Of a DNA stretch of 64,000 bases, positions 53,531 to 64,000 are shown piece by piece. Origin of the DNA: Leisingera daeponensis (lineage in GTDB: Bacteria; Pseudomonadota; Alphaproteobacteria; Rhodobacterales; Rhodobacteraceae); assembly GCF_019801465.1 (NCBI RefSeq), contig NZ_JAHVJA010000003.1, positions 186,001 to 250,000 on the forward strand, given 5' to 3'. The notes beneath the pieces are model-generated. The model was given only the letters and a program-made list of their open reading frames with translations, did not search any database and was not told the DNA's origin. The stretch's first letter is position 1. Every line of letters begins with the position of its first letter. The position numbers and the translations under genes are program-made.

Positions 53531-54442
53531 TTAAATTGCAAGCCTGATGGTTAGAATCCATATCGGCAGGGTTACCGCGCTGAGCAGTGTGGATTGCGCA
53601 ATAAGTGTGGCAGCCAGCGTGCGGTCGGCACCAAAGGCTGAGGCGAGCACATGTGCGGCCGAGGCCGTGGGCAGCGCGGCAAACAGCACCAGCACCGCAG
53701 CAAACCCGGGATCGCTGTCCAGCAGCAGGCAGGCGGCCAGTACGATGGCGGGCACCAGAACCAGGCGGACCAGGCAGAGGTAGCCGTTGAACAGGTCGAG
53801 CCGGGCCAGTGCCCGCCAGTTCATGGTGGCGCCGATGGACAGAAGCGCAATCGGGATCGCCGCATGCGCCAGCATTTCTGCCGGTGCCAGAAGCGGCGCA
53901 GGAATCCTGTAGCCCGATAGCCCTACGGCAACGCCTGCGACCGAAGCCAGCAGGAAAGGGTTGAGCGCTATCTTCACTGCCGTCTCGTGCAGGGAGAGGC
54001 TGCCGCCGCGCGACAGGGCGCTGACCGCCATCACATTGGCCACCGGCACGGCCATGCCGATGGCAACCGCCATCTGGCCGGTCAGTTCCTTGCCGATGGA
54101 GGGCAGGGCGACAAAGGCAATCGCGGTATTGAAACGCCAGGCACTCTGCCAGGCGCCGGCAAAGTCGAGAAACTTTTCCGGCCCGAAACGGCGTGCCAGA
54201 AATCCGAGGGCGAGGGCCAAGGCCAGAATGCTCCAGACGGCAGGCCCGATGCGGCCGAGGTCAGCGAGCGCGATGGGGCGGCCGCTGGCGGCGAAGAACA
54301 GAAGGGCGGGGAAGAGCACCTCGAAATTGAGCTTGTCGAGGCCCTGCCAGGCTTGCGGCGTCAACCGCTTGCGCACCATGCCGCCAAGGCCGACCATCAG
54401 GAAGCTAGGGGCCAGGCCCATCAGAATGATTGCAAACACCAT
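53531..54442 (-). CDS. AEC family transporter
   Basis: A 303-residue membrane protein with ten predicted helices in two five-helix halves. It starts MVFAIILMGLAPSFLMVGLGGMVRK and has FNTAIAFVALPSIGKEL and the C-terminal FAALPTASAAHVLASAFGAD block of auxin-efflux-carrier proteins. Bacterial members carry malate, malonate or other acids; the substrate here is unknown. The ATG at 54442 follows AGGAGCCAGCC. A longer frame to 54556 was rejected. Confidence 0.78.
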   Translation of the reverse strand: MVFAIILMGLAPSFLMVGLGGMVRKRLTPQAWQGLDKLNFEVLFPALLFFAASGRPIALADLGRIGPAVWSILALALALGFLARRFGPEKFLDFAGAWQSAWRFNTAIAFVALPSIGKELTGQMAVAIGMAVPVANVMAVSALSRGGSLSLHETAVKIALNPFLLASVAGVAVGLSGYRIPAPLLAPAEMLAHAAIPIALLSIGATMNWRALARLDLFNGYLCLVRLVLVPAIVLAACLLLDSDPGFAAVLVLFAALPTASAAHVLASAFGADRTLAATLIAQSTLLSAVTLPIWILTIRLAI

Positions 54443-54638
54443 GGCTGGCTCCTGCCCGGATAGTCGCGGGTGACACTGCCTGCGCAAGCCAGGGCAGGCA
54501 AGCGGAACGGCCAAGGTTCTGGCAGCATTGCCTGCTGCTGCCGCCTTTTTGTGCATATGTTAAAGATGCAGGATTGCCGCTGCCGGACCCGCCCCTAGCT
54601 ATAGCCTGTTGGTTGAGAGATTTTCCGGAGGACTGGAC

Positions 54639-55079
54639 ATGAAAGTTCTGTTGGCTGCTGCTGCCGCCCTTTGCCTTGCCGCGCCGCTTGCGGCGCAGGA
54701 GCGCACGCCTTCGCATCCTGATGCGCGGGTGTATTTCGTCAATCTGAAAGACGGAGACACTGTGTCCTCGCCGGTGACGGTGGTGTTCGGGCTGTCCGGC
54801 ATGGGGGTTGCCCCGGCAGGAACAGAGAAGGAGCACACTGGCCATCATCACCTCCTGATCGACCGCCCGGAGATCGGGAACGGCGAGGACGGCGCGGATG
54901 AGCTGCTGAAGGGTCTGCCAGCGGATGAGCACCACGTGCATTTCGGCGGCGGGCAGACCGAAGCTTCCATTGAGCTTTCGCCGGGCCGCCACACCCTTCA
55001 GCTGGTGCTGGCCGACGCCAGCCATGTCCCGCATGACACACCGGTGGTGTCTGAAGTCATCACCATAAATGTAGAGTGA
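54639..55079 (+). CDS. Secreted DUF4399 domain protein
   Basis: 146 residues with a signal peptide (LLAAAAALCLAAPLAAQ, cut before ERTPS) and a DUF4399 domain. VYFVNLKDGDTVSSPVTVVFGLSGMGVAPAG, EHTGHHHLLID, ADEHHVHFGGGQTEA and GRHTLQLVLADASHVPH define it. The many His residues suggest metal (copper or zinc) binding in the periplasm, but that is untested. It stands alone, with GGAGGAC before its start. Confidence 0.82.
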   Translation: MKVLLAAAAALCLAAPLAAQERTPSHPDARVYFVNLKDGDTVSSPVTVVFGLSGMGVAPAGTEKEHTGHHHLLIDRPEIGNGEDGADELLKGLPADEHHVHFGGGQTEASIELSPGRHTLQLVLADASHVPHDTPVVSEVITINVE

Positions 55080-55155
55080 CACTTCGTTGCGCAGCGAAGC
55101 ATCCGGCAGCTGAAAAGGGGTAGGCAGGTGGTCCTGAACAGCGAAAGGATCCCTC

Positions 55156-55488
55156 ATGCTTACCTGCGTTATCCGTTACCGCATTGACCCGGCCAAGAAG
55201 GCGCAGTTCGAACGGTACGCCCGGAACTGGGGCCAGGCGATCCCGTGCTGCGGTGCGGAGCTGATCGGCTACTTTGCTCCGCATGAGGGATCCTCGACCC
55301 TGGCCTATGGGATCTACAATGTGGAAAGCCTGGCAGAGTATGAAGCTTACCGCGCCCGGCTGGCCGCTGATCCTTTGGGGCAGGAAAATTATGAGTTTGC
55401 GCAGAGGGAGCGGTTCTTGCTTCGCGAGGACCGCTCCTGGCTCAAGCTGGCTTCGGCGCCGCATGGAAAAGGAGGCCAAGAGGGCTGA
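55156..55488 (+). CDS. NIPSNAP family protein
   Basis: 110 residues with a ferredoxin-like dimeric alpha-beta barrel fold (MLTCVIRYRIDPAKKAQFERYAR, CGAELIGYFAPHEGSS, YGIYNVESLAEYEAYR). The family has no general activity. It overlaps the next gene by one base (TGATG), and both encode small proteins of this fold, so they may pair. Confidence 0.75.
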   Translation: MLTCVIRYRIDPAKKAQFERYARNWGQAIPCCGAELIGYFAPHEGSSTLAYGIYNVESLAEYEAYRARLAADPLGQENYEFAQRERFLLREDRSWLKLASAPHGKGGQEG

Positions 55489-55832
55489 TGATTGCCGTGA
55501 TATTCGAAGTTGAGATCGCCGCGGGGCAAAAGGGTGCCTATCTGGAAACCGCGGCGGAGCTGCGCGGTCTGCTGGAGCAGACCGAGGGGTTTGTTTCGGT
55601 CGAGCGGTTTCAGAGCTTGACTGCGGCGGACAAACTGCTGTCGCTGTCGTTCTGGCAAGATGAAACCGCGGTGCAGCGCTGGCGGCGGCTGGCGGAACAC
55701 CGGTCGGCGCAGGAACGGGGGCGGGCCGGGATTTTTGCGGATTACCGGCTGCGGGTGGCCGGGGTGATCCGGGACTACGGCATGACGAACCGGGAGCAGG
55801 CGCCGCCCTGCAGCCGCGCGGTTCACGGGTAG
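55488..55832 (+). CDS. Antibiotic biosynthesis monooxygenase-type (ABM) protein
   Basis: 114 residues of the dimeric alpha-beta barrel ABM fold. MIAVIFEVEIAAGQKGAYLETAAELRG, GFVSVERFQSLTAADKLLSLSFWQDE and the C-terminal DYRLRVAGVIRDYGM are typical. These proteins can oxidise small aromatics or degrade haem, or serve no enzymatic role. It starts on the last base of the NIPSNAP stop and converges with a CorA-type gene. Confidence 0.75.
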   Translation: MIAVIFEVEIAAGQKGAYLETAAELRGLLEQTEGFVSVERFQSLTAADKLLSLSFWQDETAVQRWRRLAEHRSAQERGRAGIFADYRLRVAGVIRDYGMTNREQAPPCSRAVHG

Positions 55833-55857
55833 GAACGGCCGGTGGTCAGGCTGGCGG

Positions 55858-56799
55858 TCAGAGCAGTCTGAGCCAGCGCATTACCAGCAGCATGCCGGCG
55901 CCCAGCCCCAGCAGGCTGAGGCAGAGCACGGGGAAGGCCAGCGGCGATTCCGCTCCGGGGATGCCGGCAAGGTTCACACCGAACAGGCCGGTCAGAAACC
56001 CGAGCGGCAGAAACAGCGCCGCCACCACCGACAGCGCATAGCTGTTGCGGCCCATCAGCCGGGCCAGTTCGGCATCGGTGTGGTCGCGGAGCACCGCCAG
56101 CCGCCCGGTCAGAGATTGCAGGGTTTCCGCCGACAGGGTGAACAGGTTTACCGCTTCGCGCAGGTGCAACTGTTCGTCCTCCGAAAACAGCTGCCCCCCG
56201 GTTTCCTGCAGGTTCAGAAGTGCTTCGCGCTGCGGTTCCAGGTAGCGGTGCAGTTTCAGCACGTTGCGGCGCGGCGCCTTGAGCGCCTCAGCGGCGGGCA
56301 GGGTGCCGTCCTCGGTCATTTCCTCCAGCGCTTCGGTTGCGGCGCCGAGTTCAAGCACCACATCGCGGGTGTGCAGTGCCAGGCCGTTGATCAGGCGGTA
56401 TAGGAACTGGCCCGGCGACCCGGGACCGCGGCCGGTGCTGCATTCGGCGCGGATCGCATCCAGAGCGAAGGTTTTCCGCAGGCGCACGGTCACAATGGTG
56501 CGGCCCGTTGCCCAAATCCTGAGCGACAGCATCTCGGCCGCCTTGGCGCCGGGATTGCGGTTCACCGTGCGCAGGTTCAGGATCAGCCCGTCCTCGAACA
56601 CGTCGCAGCGGGGCCGGGTTTCGCTCTGCAGCAGCGCCTGGCCCGGAATGCCGGGGAGCTGGGCTGCGCACCAGCCCGCCAGCTCCGGGTCCGCCAGATC
56701 GAAATGCAGCCAGCGGTAGTGTCCCGGCCCGGTTGCGGCCAGGTCCGCGGCGGGGCGGGCGGTGCCATCGGTCCAGAGGTCGTAAGCGGAAATCGGCAT
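55858..56799 (-). CDS. CorA-family metal transporter (ZntB-like)
   Basis: 313 residues, with a large cytoplasmic domain (1-245) and two C-terminal membrane helices near 250-272 and 285-307. The signature between them is GVNLAGIPGAESP, so GVN replaces the Mg2+-type GMN and fits ZntB. It would move Zn2+ or another divalent ion. The loop has extra negative residues typical of the family. It stands alone, convergent with the ABM gene. Confidence 0.8.
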   Translation of the reverse strand: MPISAYDLWTDGTARPAADLAATGPGHYRWLHFDLADPELAGWCAAQLPGIPGQALLQSETRPRCDVFEDGLILNLRTVNRNPGAKAAEMLSLRIWATGRTIVTVRLRKTFALDAIRAECSTGRGPGSPGQFLYRLINGLALHTRDVVLELGAATEALEEMTEDGTLPAAEALKAPRRNVLKLHRYLEPQREALLNLQETGGQLFSEDEQLHLREAVNLFTLSAETLQSLTGRLAVLRDHTDAELARLMGRNSYALSVVAALFLPLGFLTGLFGVNLAGIPGAESPLAFPVLCLSLLGLGAGMLLVMRWLRLL

Positions 56800-56907
56800 G
56801 GGGCGGCCTCATTTGCAACCGTTTTCCAATGGTTAGCGCGGATGCGCCAATGCCGCCAGATTCATTGAAGAATTCCGCTCCGGGCGGCCCGGGCCGAGGC
56901 GGTGCGG

Positions 56908-59037
<2,130 letters not shown>

Positions 59038-59071
59038 CTAAGGTTGGGCAAACCATGCCGAGGAGAGCCGG

Positions 59072-59554
59072 ATGACGCCCGAAGATATTGCAAAGCTGCC
59101 CTACCGCCCCAACGTCGGGGTGATGCTGATCAATGCAGAAGGCGCAGTGTTCGTCGGCCAGCGCAAGGACCGCTACAAGGATGCTTGGCAGATGCCACAG
59201 GGCGGTATCGATGCCGGCGAGGACCCGCGCATCGCAGCCCTGCGCGAGCTGGAAGAGGAAACCGGTGTGGCGCCGGAGCTGGTGGAAATCATCGCCGAGA
59301 GTGATGGCTGGCTGCCTTACGACCTGCCGCATGATGTGGTGCCAAGTTTTTGGGGCGGCAAATACCGCGGGCAGGAACAGAAGTGGTATCTGATGCGGTT
59401 TCTGGGAACCGACGATCAGGTCAATATCGCGACGGATGATCCGGAGTTCTCAGCCTGGTGCTGGCAGCCGGTGGAGAGCCTGGTAGAGAAAATCGTGCCG
59501 TTCAAGCGCGAGGTCTACGCGCGGGTGGTGGAAGAGTTCCGGGAGTATTTGTGA
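59072..59554 (+). CDS. rppH: RNA pyrophosphohydrolase
   Basis: A 160-residue Nudix enzyme that trims 5'-triphosphate RNA so that decay can start; also called diadenosine polyphosphate hydrolase in this group. [48 protein letters not shown] contains the Nudix box near residues 38-60. [21 protein letters not shown] is the RppH-specific block. The following gene begins one base after its stop. Confidence 0.93.
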   Translation: MTPEDIAKLPYRPNVGVMLINAEGAVFVGQRKDRYKDAWQMPQGGIDAGEDPRIAALRELEEETGVAPELVEIIAESDGWLPYDLPHDVVPSFWGGKYRGQEQKWYLMRFLGTDDQVNIATDDPEFSAWCWQPVESLVEKIVPFKREVYARVVEEFREYL

Positions 59555-59555
59555 G

Positions 59556-60077
59556 ATGAAATTGCGGACCCGCTTACATAAAGCCGGGACCGGCGCTGCC
59601 CTGGCCGGGTGTCTGCTGGTGGCCCAAGCAGGCGCTGCCGCAGCGCTGAGCTGCCTGCCCTGGGGACCTGCGGATGCATACCTCCATGCTGCCGGGTCGG
59701 AGCGCGTCTACAACGTCATTGCAGGTGAATTGAGGTTTGACGAAAGCCTGCTGCCGCAGTCGCATTCGGAATCCCCTGGCGACACGCCGCCGCTGACACG
59801 CATCCAGGCGCAGCTTTCGGGCAAGATGCTGGAGGACAGGTACTTTTCCGGCCGTGTCGCTGTGCCCGCGGTGCTGGAAGTGGAATGCCTTGGCCCCTGG
59901 TGCGGCGGAATGAAATCTGGTGCGGACTATGTGTTCTTTGCCGAACAGCGCGGGCAGGAACTTGTAGTCCGGGCGAACGCCTGCGGCGGATTTGCGTTTG
60001 ATGACACCTCAGAAGTGCGTCGGCAGGTGCTGGAGTGCCACCGCGGCAAGGCATGTGTTCCGGCCGTGCCGCGGTGA
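59556..60077 (+). CDS. Secreted Cys-containing protein, possibly TIMP/NTR-like
   Basis: 173 residues with a signal peptide (TGAALAGCLLVAQAGAAAA). The mature protein begins near LSCLP and has six Cys in the mature part. The order CLPW... VYNVIAGELR ... CLGPWCGGMKSGADYVFFAEQRGQELVVRANACGG resembles small netrin/TIMP-like domains, but only loosely. Periplasmic or secreted. It starts one base after the rppH stop; its codon use is ordinary. Confidence 0.55.
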   Translation: MKLRTRLHKAGTGAALAGCLLVAQAGAAAALSCLPWGPADAYLHAAGSERVYNVIAGELRFDESLLPQSHSESPGDTPPLTRIQAQLSGKMLEDRYFSGRVAVPAVLEVECLGPWCGGMKSGADYVFFAEQRGQELVVRANACGGFAFDDTSEVRRQVLECHRGKACVPAVPR

Positions 60078-60083
60078 CGATCT

Positions 60084-60959
60084 TCATTCCGCCGGGTTTG
60101 CGGTGCTTCTTCTGCGCCATGGCAGCCTGGCCTGGCCAAGCCAGAGGCTGAACAGGGCCAGCAGGGCGCCCAGCATTTGATTGGGTGTCAGGGTTTGGCC
60201 GAGCAAAAGCCAGCCCAGAATCACAGCGGACAGCGGGCTGAGGACGCCGAGCAGCGACACCTGCGACAGGTCGATCCGCGCGAGGCCGCGGAACCACAGG
60301 ATATAGGTCAGCGCACCGCCTATCAGGCTCATGTAGGCCAGGCCCAGGATATTGGCAGCCGTGAAGACCGGCATTTCCGGCACCATCCACAGCGCAACAG
60401 GCGCCAGCAGCAGCCCGCCTGCGGTCAATTGCCAGGCGGTGAAGGTGAGGGGCGGCACCGGCGGCTGCCATTTGCGGGTCAGAACCACGCCAGCGGCCAT
60501 CGACAAGGCGCCGCCAAGGCCTGCCAGGACGCCCAGCGTGTCCAGCTTGGCGGCAGGCGTCAGCACCAGAAGGGCGACGCCTGCGATACTCAGTAGGGCG
60601 GCGGCAACGGCAACTGTACGGACTTGTGTTTTCAGCAGTACGGCGGACAGGAACACAACAATCAGCGGCTGCACCGCGCCCAAAGTTGCTGCAACGCCGC
60701 CGGGCAGGCGGTAAGCGGACAAAAACAGGAGCGTCCAGAACAGCGAAAAGTTCAAGGCGCCCAGCACCAGCAGCTTCGGCCACAAGCTGAGCGGCGGAAG
60801 CTGCCGCACCAGCACCAGCAGCAGAAGCCCCGCGGGCAGCGCCCGAAGCAATGCCACCACCAGCGGCGAATGGCCGGGCAGGAAAGTTGTCGTCACGATG
60901 TAGCTGCTGCCCCAAATGGCAGGGGCCAGCGCGGTCAGCAGAAGGGTCCGGATCGGCAT
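60084..60959 (-). CDS. EamA/DMT family transporter
   Basis: A 291-residue inner-membrane carrier with ten helices in two EamA repeats. MPIRTLLLTALAPAIWGSSYIVTTTFLPGHSPL and the GGVAATLGAVQPLIVVFLS block resemble the RhtA/YdcZ-like exporters that excrete amino acids or drugs. It is divergent from marR, and two near-identical palindromes lie between them. Its regulation by the MarR protein is therefore likely. Confidence 0.82.
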   Translation of the reverse strand: MPIRTLLLTALAPAIWGSSYIVTTTFLPGHSPLVVALLRALPAGLLLLVLVRQLPPLSLWPKLLVLGALNFSLFWTLLFLSAYRLPGGVAATLGAVQPLIVVFLSAVLLKTQVRTVAVAAALLSIAGVALLVLTPAAKLDTLGVLAGLGGALSMAAGVVLTRKWQPPVPPLTFTAWQLTAGGLLLAPVALWMVPEMPVFTAANILGLAYMSLIGGALTYILWFRGLARIDLSQVSLLGVLSPLSAVILGWLLLGQTLTPNQMLGALLALFSLWLGQARLPWRRRSTANPAE

Positions 60960-60971
60960 GGGGTTCTCCTT

Positions 60972-61013
60972 ATCTTGATGTCGAGATAATGTATTTTATC
61001 TTGACGTCAAGAT
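60972..61013. promoter_or_regulatory. Two MarR-type operator palindromes
   Basis: ATCTTGATGTCGAGAT at 60972-60987 and the perfect ATCTTGACGTCAAGAT at 60998-61013, centre to centre 26 bases. They fill the 75-base gap between the EamA and marR starts. The pair would let one regulator repress both promoters. Confidence 0.82.
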
Positions 61014-61034
61014 GTAAATCTTTAAACCGGTGAC

Positions 61035-61520
61035 ATGGACCATGTGGATTTTATCACCCAGCAATGGGGACGGGAGCGGCCGGATCTGGATGTCACGGCC
61101 ATGGGCGTGATCGGCCGGGTGGCGCGGCTGTACCTGGCCTATCAGCGCGAAATGCATAAGACCTTTGCGGAATTCGGGCTGAATGCGGCCAAGTTTGATG
61201 TGCTGGCCACTTTGCGCCGCTCCGGCGCGCCTTACACGTTATCACCGGGGGCGTTGCTGAAGGCGACGATGGTGGCCTCCGGCACCATGACCAACCGGAT
61301 CGACCGCCTGGAGGCTGACGGTCTGGTCAAGCGTGAAGTGAATCCTGAGGACAGCCGCAGCTTTCTTGTCGGGCTGACGGAAGAGGGGTTTACCCTGATC
61401 GACAAAGCCGTCACCGCGCATGTTGAGACCCAGGCGCGGCTGCTGGAGGGAATGAGCCGGCAGGAGGTGGAGGGGTTCACCGCGCTTCTGAGCAAAGCCC
61501 TGACAGTCGCTGACGGCTAA
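61035..61520 (+). CDS. MarR family transcriptional regulator
   Basis: A 161-residue winged-helix regulator. The DNA-binding core is at about 50-115: FDVLATLRRSGAPYTLSPGALL, MVASGTMTNRIDRLEADGLVKRE and EDSRSFLVGLTEEG for the wing. The ligand is not evident. It is divergent from the EamA transporter and likely controls it and itself. The ribosome binding site is poor (ACCGGTGAC). Confidence 0.87.
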   Translation: MDHVDFITQQWGRERPDLDVTAMGVIGRVARLYLAYQREMHKTFAEFGLNAAKFDVLATLRRSGAPYTLSPGALLKATMVASGTMTNRIDRLEADGLVKREVNPEDSRSFLVGLTEEGFTLIDKAVTAHVETQARLLEGMSRQEVEGFTALLSKALTVADG

Positions 61521-61649
61521 GGCTGGACCACTGTGAAACCGGATGCCTGCCGCACGCGGCGGGCAGCGCGGCTGGCGCATCACTCTGCGCCCAGCTGGTG
61601 GATCCGCGCCGTCAGGCGCGGTCCCAGCCGGCGCAAGAGTGCTGCCGGA

Positions 61650-62642
61650 TCAAACCAGCCCTGCTTTTTCGAGCAGATGCAGCACGTTGGTTTCCGGACG
61701 CGGGCCGATGTGGCGGATCACCTCGCCTGCGCAGACGCAGCCCATCCGCGCGCAGATTTCCATGCTGCGGCCGGTTGCCATACCAAACAGGAAACCGGCT
61801 GCAAACTGGTCGCCGGCACCGGTGGCGTCAACCGGCGTGATCGTCTCTACCGGCACGTCGATGCGCACCCCCTCGTTCAGCACGGTCACCCCATCGCCGG
61901 AGCGGGTGCAGACCACCAGCGGGCAGATCGCGGCAGTCCTGGTCATGGCCTCTTCCAGGTCGTCCGTTTCGAACAGGGCGCGGATTTCGTCCTGGTTGCC
62001 GATCACGAAATCCAGTTCCTCGCCGATCAGGGTCAGGAAGTCCGCGCGGTGGCGCTCGACGCAAAACGGGTCGGAGATCGAGATGCCGACCCGTCCGCCG
62101 CCCTCGCGGCAGTCGCGGGCGGCCTCGAGAAAGGCGGTTTTGCCCTTGTCCTTGTCGAACAGGTAGCCCTCCAGGAACATAATCTGCGCATTGCCGGCAA
62201 CGTCCTGCGGCACGTCGTCAGAGTTCAGCTCGGACGAAATGCCCAGGTAGGTATTCATCGAGCGTTCACCGTCCGGGGAGACAAAAATCATCGACCGTGA
62301 GGTCGGAAGTTCGCCATCCGCAACCGGAGGGTTCACGAAGCCGACGCCCTCGTTGTTCATTGCATCAGCATAGAATTTCCCCAGGGCATCGTCACGGACC
62401 CTGCCGATGAAGGCGGCTTCCAGCCCCAGCGCGCCGGCGCCGGCGATGGTGTTGGCCACCGAGCCGCCCGGTGTGAGCACCCGATTGCCCATCGCGGCAT
62501 AAAGATCCTCGCAGCGGTCGCGTTCGATCAGCTGCATAATGCCTTTTTCGATGCCCTGCTCGGCCAGGAAACTGTCTTCGCATTGCGCGATCACATCGAC
62601 GACGGCATTGCCGATGCCGACAAGCTGATAGGTTTTGGTCAT
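61650..62642 (-). CDS. Adenosine kinase (PfkB family)
   Basis: A 330-residue ribokinase-fold enzyme. VGIGNAVVDVIAQ start, PGGSVANTIAG near residue 58, and the anion-hole/catalytic motif DATGAGDQFAAGF with Asp near residue 278. The adenosine kinase branch is favoured by the overall match; other PfkB sugar kinases cannot be excluded. It phosphorylates adenosine to AMP in salvage. It follows nth on the same strand by 60 bases. Confidence 0.82.
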   Translation of the reverse strand: MTKTYQLVGIGNAVVDVIAQCEDSFLAEQGIEKGIMQLIERDRCEDLYAAMGNRVLTPGGSVANTIAGAGALGLEAAFIGRVRDDALGKFYADAMNNEGVGFVNPPVADGELPTSRSMIFVSPDGERSMNTYLGISSELNSDDVPQDVAGNAQIMFLEGYLFDKDKGKTAFLEAARDCREGGGRVGISISDPFCVERHRADFLTLIGEELDFVIGNQDEIRALFETDDLEEAMTRTAAICPLVVCTRSGDGVTVLNEGVRIDVPVETITPVDATGAGDQFAAGFLFGMATGRSMEICARMGCVCAGEVIRHIGPRPETNVLHLLEKAGLV

Positions 62643-62702
62643 AGTCCCTCCTCGGGGATATCCGGAGCGGCTTTGTTCTGGCGAATAAGCCGCGCCAAAG
62701 AT

Positions 62703-63347
62703 TTACAGGTTCTTATCCTCAAACATGCAGAGGTCACGGATCAGGCAGCTGCCGCACATCGGTTTGCGTGCCTTGCAGTGGTAGCGCCCGTGCAGGATCA
62801 GCCAATGATGGGCGTGCTGCTGGAAATCCGCCGGGATATTGTCCTCGATCGCGCGTTCCACAGCGTCCACGTCCTTGCCCGGCGCGATGCCGGAACGGTT
62901 TCCGACCCGGAAGATGTGGGTGTCCACCGCCTGGGCCGGCTGTTTCCACCACATGTTCAGCACCACGTTTGCAGTCTTGCGGCCCACGCCCGGCAAGGAC
63001 TGCAGTGCAGCGCGGGAGTTCGGGACCTCGCCGCCGTACTCCTCGACCAGAATTTTTGACAGCTTGATCACGTTCTTGGCCTTGTTGCGGTAAAGGCCGA
63101 TTGTTTTGATATGCTCGATCAGGCGCTCTTCGCCCAAGTCCAGCATTTTTTGCGGAGTGTCAGCGATCTTGAACAGCTCACGCGTGGCTTTGTTCACACC
63201 GGCATCGGTCGCCTGCGCCGAGAGCGCGACGGCGACCACCAGCGTGTAGGCGTTGACATGTTCCAGTTCGCCCTTGGGTTCGGGTTCGGCTGCCTGAAAC
63301 CTCGTGAAGATTTCGCGGAGCGTATGATAATCGAGTTGCTTTGCCAT
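62703..63347 (-). CDS. nth: Endonuclease III
   Basis: A 214-residue DNA glycosylase/AP lyase that removes oxidised pyrimidines. The helix-hairpin-helix LPGVGRKTANVVL carries the catalytic Lys, VDTHIFRVGNR the catalytic Asp, and CKARKPMCGSCLIRDLC (C-x6-C-x2-C-x5-C) binds the [4Fe-4S] cluster. The ATG at 63347 gives the usual length; a longer frame to 63848 was rejected because it overlaps the divergent AraC-Ogt gene. Confidence 0.93.
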   Translation of the reverse strand: MAKQLDYHTLREIFTRFQAAEPEPKGELEHVNAYTLVVAVALSAQATDAGVNKATRELFKIADTPQKMLDLGEERLIEHIKTIGLYRNKAKNVIKLSKILVEEYGGEVPNSRAALQSLPGVGRKTANVVLNMWWKQPAQAVDTHIFRVGNRSGIAPGKDVDAVERAIEDNIPADFQQHAHHWLILHGRYHCKARKPMCGSCLIRDLCMFEDKNL

Positions 63348-63506
63348 CGCGCGCCATATGTACAGAGCGGCTCTCAAAGAGCAATTGAAATTGCATCCAT
63401 CCGCGGCGCTGGCCCGTTCCGCTAACGCCAAAACCGCAAGTTCCGGGTCGCTTGCCGGGAAGGGACGGGGTAGGTTGAAGCCGCAAGCACGGAACAGGCT
63501 GGACCG

Positions 63507-64000
63507 ATGAACATCGAAGCGCGGGAAAATACCTACCACTACGGCGTCATGCGGCGCGCGATCGAACTGATCGACGATGGCGGCGAGAACCTTGCGCTGG
63601 AGCAGCTGGCCGCCCGGATGGACATGAGCGCGGCGCATTTCCAGCGGTTGTTCTCGGCCTGGGTAGGGGTGTCTCCCAAACGCTATCAGCAGTATCTTCG
63701 GCTTGGCCATGCCAAGGCACTGCTGCGCGACCGGTTCACCACGCTGGAGGCCTCTCACGCGGTGGGGCTGTCCGGCTCCGGGCGGCTGCACGACCTGTTC
63801 CTGCGCTGGGAAGCGATGAGTCCCGGTGAATATGCCCGCAAGGGGCACGGCTTGCGGATCTTCTGGGGCTGGTTTGACAGCCCGTTCGGACTGGCGCTGG
63901 CGATGGGAACCGAGAAGGGCATCTGCGGGCTGGCTTTCGCCGCCGAGACAGGGGCGGAACCGGCCATGGCTGATATGCGTGCCCGCTGGCCGCAGGCGGC
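63507..64000 (+). CDS. AraC helix-turn-helix plus methylguanine-DNA methyltransferase fusion (cut by window end)
   Basis: The first 164 codons are visible. An AraC-type DNA-binding domain occupies about residues 10-108 (ALEQLAARMDMSAAHFQRLFSAWVGVSPKRYQQYLR, then GLSGSGRLHDLFLRWEAMSPGEYARKG). The start of an Ogt-type domain follows (SPFGLALAMGTEKGICGLAFA). This is the Ada-like layout without the N-terminal Zn/phosphotriester domain. It would repair O6-alkylguanine and regulate transcription. The active-site PCHR lies beyond the edge. It is divergent from nth. Confidence 0.8.
   Translation, partial: MNIEARENTYHYGVMRRAIELIDDGGENLALEQLAARMDMSAAHFQRLFSAWVGVSPKRYQQYLRLGHAKALLRDRFTTLEASHAVGLSGSGRLHDLFLRWEAMSPGEYARKGHGLRIFWGWFDSPFGLALAMGTEKGICGLAFAAETGAEPAMADMRARWPQA

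Overview
The window is a GC-rich bacterial chromosome segment with dense coding on both strands and many ATGA, GTGA and TGATG stop/start overlaps. Gene content and protein style point to a marine alphaproteobacterium of the Rhodobacteraceae (Roseobacter group, Leisingera/Phaeobacter-like). I saw no tRNA, rRNA, CRISPR array, transposase or integrase; most of the window is ordinary chromosome with some accessory insertions.

Layout. 1-4340: the start of a succinate-semialdehyde dehydrogenase gene, an alpha/beta hydrolase, creatinase, then the phospholipid genes pssA and pmtA. 4396-12698: an uncharacterised operon headed by a coiled-coil protein and containing an AAA+ ATPase, two conserved proteins of unknown role, a small membrane protein and a DUF1523 protein. 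Two AT-richer accessory genes, one of them an abortive-infection-like (putAbiC) membrane protein, sit inside it. Each is preceded by a copy of the same GC-rich repeat and joined to the next gene by ATGA. 12701-13833: an autoregulated-looking tetR/reductase pair. 14074-16726: a cobalamin riboswitch upstream of a Rieske oxygenase/reductase pair that looks like glycine betaine demethylase (gbcAB). 16832-20480: rpiB, a GT14-type glycosyltransferase, a sulfotransferase, an orphan gene and a repeat-filled spacer. 20493-25316: ilvD, benE with a divergent XRE-cupin regulator, and an EamA transporter. 25362-29717: smpB, sseA with an aminotransferase, and small genes. 29822-35592: amtB-glnK, a class A penicillin-binding protein, and mlaA-mlaC. 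35684-41702: a type I secretion ATPase/adaptor pair and a four-gene operon (RidA, GDPD, FemAB-like, pterin dehydratase). 41849-52335: peroxiredoxin, flavin reductase, rsmD, map, mscS, sfsA, a CinA-like/GNAT/AhpD-like/OmpA operon and a glutaredoxin-MauE fusion. 52381-64000: LysR, AEC transporter, small monooxygenase-like proteins, a CorA-type transporter, fadH, rppH, an EamA/MarR divergon, adenosine kinase, nth and the start of an AraC-Ogt gene.

How it fits together. Several genes deal with methylated nitrogen compounds: PmtA makes phosphatidylcholine, creatinase releases sarcosine, and GbcAB would demethylate glycine betaine. Nitrogen supply is served by GlnK-AmtB. Three regulator/target pairs (TetR, XRE-cupin, MarR) have clear palindromic operators in the expected place. 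The items most worth following are the accessory insertions in the 4459-12623 operon and the cobalamin riboswitch placed on a betaine-demethylase-like operon.
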